Shown: one piece after another, positions 61,935 to 64,000 of the stretch | How the letters are laid out: the number at the start of each line of letters is the position of its first letter | Numbering within the stretch: position 1 is the first letter of the stretch | Source: Trypanosoma brucei gambiense DAL972 | Lineage: Eukaryota > Euglenozoa > Kinetoplastea > Trypanosomatida > Trypanosomatidae | Length of the DNA stretch: 64,000 nt | Assembly: GCF_000210295.1 (NCBI RefSeq) | Contig: NC_026736.1 | Location: 496,001-560,000 of the forward strand | Direction: 5' to 3' | Translations under genes and position numbers: made by a program | Notes under the pieces: generated by a model | Databases searched by the model: none | Seen by the model: only the letters and a program-made list of their open reading frames with translations | What the model was told of the DNA's origin: nothing

Positions 61935-62230
61935 TCACACAAAACCAATGAGTGTCACAAATGTATAATCCCGATACCCACAGTGTTTCATACACATAAC
62001 ATTGAACCACATAATAAATACTGCTACAAGAGACGTTAAACCCAACAGAATATGATGCTCCTTCTTCATTGTCAATCCTCCTTCATCCGTCACATCGTCA
62101 TCATCCTCACTTCCATTGCATTTCCTCCCACTCTCCTTGAAATATTCACACACAATCAGGTTTTGAGATAGCAACTCTTTCAGTTTATTTTCATGCCCAG
62201 TAAAGAAACAAAGATCAGCTCTACATCACC
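61935..62230 (-). pseudogene. 3' fragment of a type I surface-protein gene
   Basis: An open frame without an ATG start. It contains DLCFFTGHENKLKELL, a Cys/Asp-rich linker (KCNGSEDDDDVTDEGG) and one TM helix (HHILLGLTSLVAVFIMWFNVM) with a short tail. The linker plus TM and short tail resembles the end of invariant-surface-glycoprotein-like or other trypanosome type I surface proteins. It has no start, and a stop lies upstream, so I take it as a decayed gene. Confidence 0.45.
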
Positions 62231-62569
62231 GTACCGTTTGGTGATACTCCCATATCATTTTGTGACTAAATTGTAGCTGTTGATAAGCTAGGGCACTATA
62301 TCACTGAACATTAGGGTGACAACACCATCCCTATGGTAGTTAACGAAACCTCCGGTAGTTCCCACTATGAAAGTTCCAACTCCTGCAATCGCAGCACCTT
62401 ACGTACCCATGATCCAGCAATTGATGGTTGCTATCGGTTGTAAATTCAATTGGTTGATTAGCTGTGTAATTATTTGTGCAACCAATATACCATCATTTGG
62501 CATATCTTCAGTGAAAGAGAAATTACACATGTTAGGAGATTCCGCTACTCTGTGCTTATGTTAATTACT

Positions 62570-62785
62570 TTAACATTCATTTCCTGACGAGGCAGCTTTC
62601 TCCTTCACAAGACAACAACCATTTGCTTTAGCATTTGTTTGTCTAAACACCATTACCAGATCCTTCAACACTTGTCCAATTGACAATGATGCATTCACAA
62701 CATGATTAGACACTCTTATTTCGTTTAAATAACTTGCGTCTATTACCTGTCCAGGTTCATCTGTATTCTTCATTATATTCCTCAA
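62570..62785 (-). pseudogene. degenerate coding fragment, possibly same lost gene as 61935-62230
   Basis: A 71-codon frame without an early ATG (TTG first) containing a helical stretch (VVNASLSIGQVLKDLVMVFRQTNAKANGCCLVKEKAA) and N-glycosylation and Cys features of a surface protein. It lies upstream of the TM fragment on the same strand, in a different frame from it or separated by stops. Reads as part of a decayed surface-antigen gene. Confidence 0.35.
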
Positions 62786-63221
62786 CCTCTACGTTATCGC
62801 TTTCCATGCCCTCCCCTTTACATCATAGTGATATCACCACATCAGAAACCCATTCAACATTTACATAGCCTCCGATTGTCATCTTCAAAACACTAACACT
62901 CACAGTCCTCAAGGCACAACTGAAGCTAAATACCGTTTGTGTCCCTTGACGGACACCTCAACTCAGTGCCAGGGTCTAGCACCCTGCTCAGGTAAGAGAA
63001 AAAAAGCGACAGCATCCTACTCCATTAGGATTAAGTTCAGACGGAAAATCCAAGGCTTCAATTCACAATGGAGCACACACCGTAAACGTTACAGGACAAG
63101 CATTATTCTTGGAAATAAACTAGGAACAGTTGCTGTGCCGTCAACTATACCAAAAAGAAATCCACTATTATTACCATTAGTGTTAGTATTGGCGCAGTGG
63201 AGCCACATATGATGTTGTGTG
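62786..63221. other. spacer after the partial VSG
   Basis: About 435 bases, the 3' flank of the VSG at the right edge. No T. brucei-type conserved VSG 3' UTR motif noticed, and no other gene. Confidence 0.5.
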
Positions 63222-64000
63222 TCACAGCAGAAAGAGCAAAAACACCACCAACGGTGAAATAGCCTGAGCGACATTTTTCGGCCGAAGTGGCTGGTGTGAG
63301 GGTTGGAGTGAGTGATTGGTTCTTGTTTCACCAAGAGGAACCGAGTCAGGGTCGGTGGTGCTTTGTGTAGCTGCACTTGTGTTGGGTGCCATTGGTGTAT
63401 TGCCATCAGTTGCCGTTGAGGGAGATTGCTTGGGACGTTGCTCGGGAGATGGATCCTCCTCTGGTTGTACCTTTATTTCCGGGGGTGACTGACGGGGTGG
63501 TGAGCCTCTTGTTGGAATAGGCGGTTCCCTCTGCTCCTGCGGTGGCATTTTGTTGACTTTTTGTGCACTTTCCTTTTTAGGGGTTTTCAACCTTTTGACA
63601 AGGTCTTCTAGTTGTGTCAACCATTCAATTTTGACTTGATTTGCTCCTCTGCCTTCCATTTTATAGAAAACACATGGGGCGTTATTTGCACTGCCAGACC
63701 CTCCACAAGATTTGGTGATTGGCTCATACCCGTGTCCGAGGCGCTTAGTTTCCCTCTCTGTTGTTTTCTCGGTCATTTCATTCAGTTTTTTCCTAAGATT
63801 TTGGACGGTTGTGGTTAATGATTCAAAACCGATGCTTTCTATATTAATTTGCTCGGTGCACTTTTGCTTGATTTTCCCCCAACTTTCTTCGGCTCTGTCC
63901 TTGTTTCCCCAACTTTCGGCAGGATCATACCACGCATTGGCTTCGCAGCACAGATTTTTTTGGTGGTCACCGTTTCCGCTGGGTCTGCAAAGACACAGAA
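63222..64000 (-). CDS. variant surface glycoprotein (VSG), C-terminal part, Pro-rich tail (5' end outside window)
   Basis: 259 residues are readable and the frame is still open at the window edge. It begins in LCLCRPSGNGDHQKNLCCEANAWYD, equivalent to the DLLCICAASGEG...CCDGC region of the VSG at 56662-57849, so both belong to the same VSG group. Long helices follow (about 60-95), then KSCGGSGSANNAPCVFYKM and a second helix. The last 90 residues before the anchor are strikingly Pro/Gln/Glu/Thr-rich (PPIPTRGSPPRQSPPEIK, SPEQRPKQSPST), an extended hinge with no Cys. The end (NVAQAISPLVVFLLFLL) is a clear GPI signal. Compared with the two other VSGs the tail type is different. Confidence 0.82.
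   Translation of the reverse strand, partial: LCLCRPSGNGDHQKNLCCEANAWYDPAESWGNKDRAEESWGKIKQKCTEQINIESIGFESLTTTVQNLRKKLNEMTEKTTERETKRLGHGYEPITKSCGGSGSANNAPCVFYKMEGRGANQVKIEWLTQLEDLVKRLKTPKKESAQKVNKMPPQEQREPPIPTRGSPPRQSPPEIKVQPEEDPSPEQRPKQSPSTATDGNTPMAPNTSAATQSTTDPDSVPLGETRTNHSLQPSHQPLRPKNVAQAISPLVVFLLFLL

Overview
The window comes from a trypanosomatid genome, most likely an African trypanosome. My best guess is Trypanosoma congolense or a close relative. The reasons are: no introns; long head-to-tail gene runs on one strand; pyrimidine tracts followed by AG ahead of start codons (trans-splice acceptors); kinetoplastid-type genes (a PACRG, a Cet1-type RNA triphosphatase, PEX2/PEX10, a KKT17/18-like kinetochore protein, an AEK1-like AGC kinase); and VSG genes at the right end. 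The species is inferred from the look of the VSGs and is not proven. From memory, several T. brucei orthologues (PACRG-A, AEK1, PUF8, succinyl-CoA ligase alpha, KKT18) lie together on chromosome 3, so the core part is probably syntenic with it.

Layout. (1) 1-10808: a minus-strand polycistronic unit with a capping RNA triphosphatase (cut by the window edge), a TPR/zinc-knuckle protein, a KIFBP-like protein, an eIF3j-like factor, succinyl-CoA ligase alpha, a BRO1 protein, a protein with clustered LC8-type motifs, and a ubiquitin-fold protein. (2) 10809-13266: a 2.5-kb divergent strand-switch region without credible genes, presumably a Pol II start region. (3) 13267-54995: a plus-strand unit with CLP1, VPS33, a JJJ1-type J protein, HEP1/ZIM17, PACRG, CSN2, a KKT17/18-like protein, PEX2, a PHD-like zinc protein, a type I membrane protein, small one-TM proteins, a DHHC acyltransferase, PEX10, an SPC12-like subunit, a MORN protein, an AEK1-like kinase, a PUF6-type nucleolar PUF protein, ARV1 and a degenerate kinesin with a PH domain. 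From about 39 kb on, the spacers are long (0.7-2.1 kb) and rich in homopolymers and simple repeats. (4) 54996-56661: a convergent strand switch with several T-run/A-run inverted repeats. (5) 56662-64000: a minus-strand surface-antigen cluster: a VSG with a Cys-rich tail, an intact 453-aa VSG, a frameshifted transferrin-receptor/PAG-like gene, decayed surface-gene fragments, and the 3' half of a third VSG with a Pro-rich tail.

Genes of related function are scattered through both core units: glycosome biogenesis (PEX2, PEX10), mRNA processing (RNA triphosphatase, CLP1), membrane traffic (VPS33, BRO1, DHHC enzyme), cytoskeleton and flagellum (PACRG, KIFBP, MORN, kinesin-like, LC8-motif protein) and ribosome biogenesis or translation (JJJ1, PUF6-type, eIF3j). 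This is normal for trypanosomatid units and does not imply co-regulation by transcription. I saw no CRISPR array, tRNA or rRNA gene, or recognisable retrotransposon. The most interesting points are the core-to-VSG switch at a convergent boundary, the kinesin-like protein that has lost its P-loop, the CLP1 with a damaged Walker A motif, and the row of LC8-type motifs. All starts were set to ATG; seven reading frames near these genes remain open upstream only through TTG or GTG.
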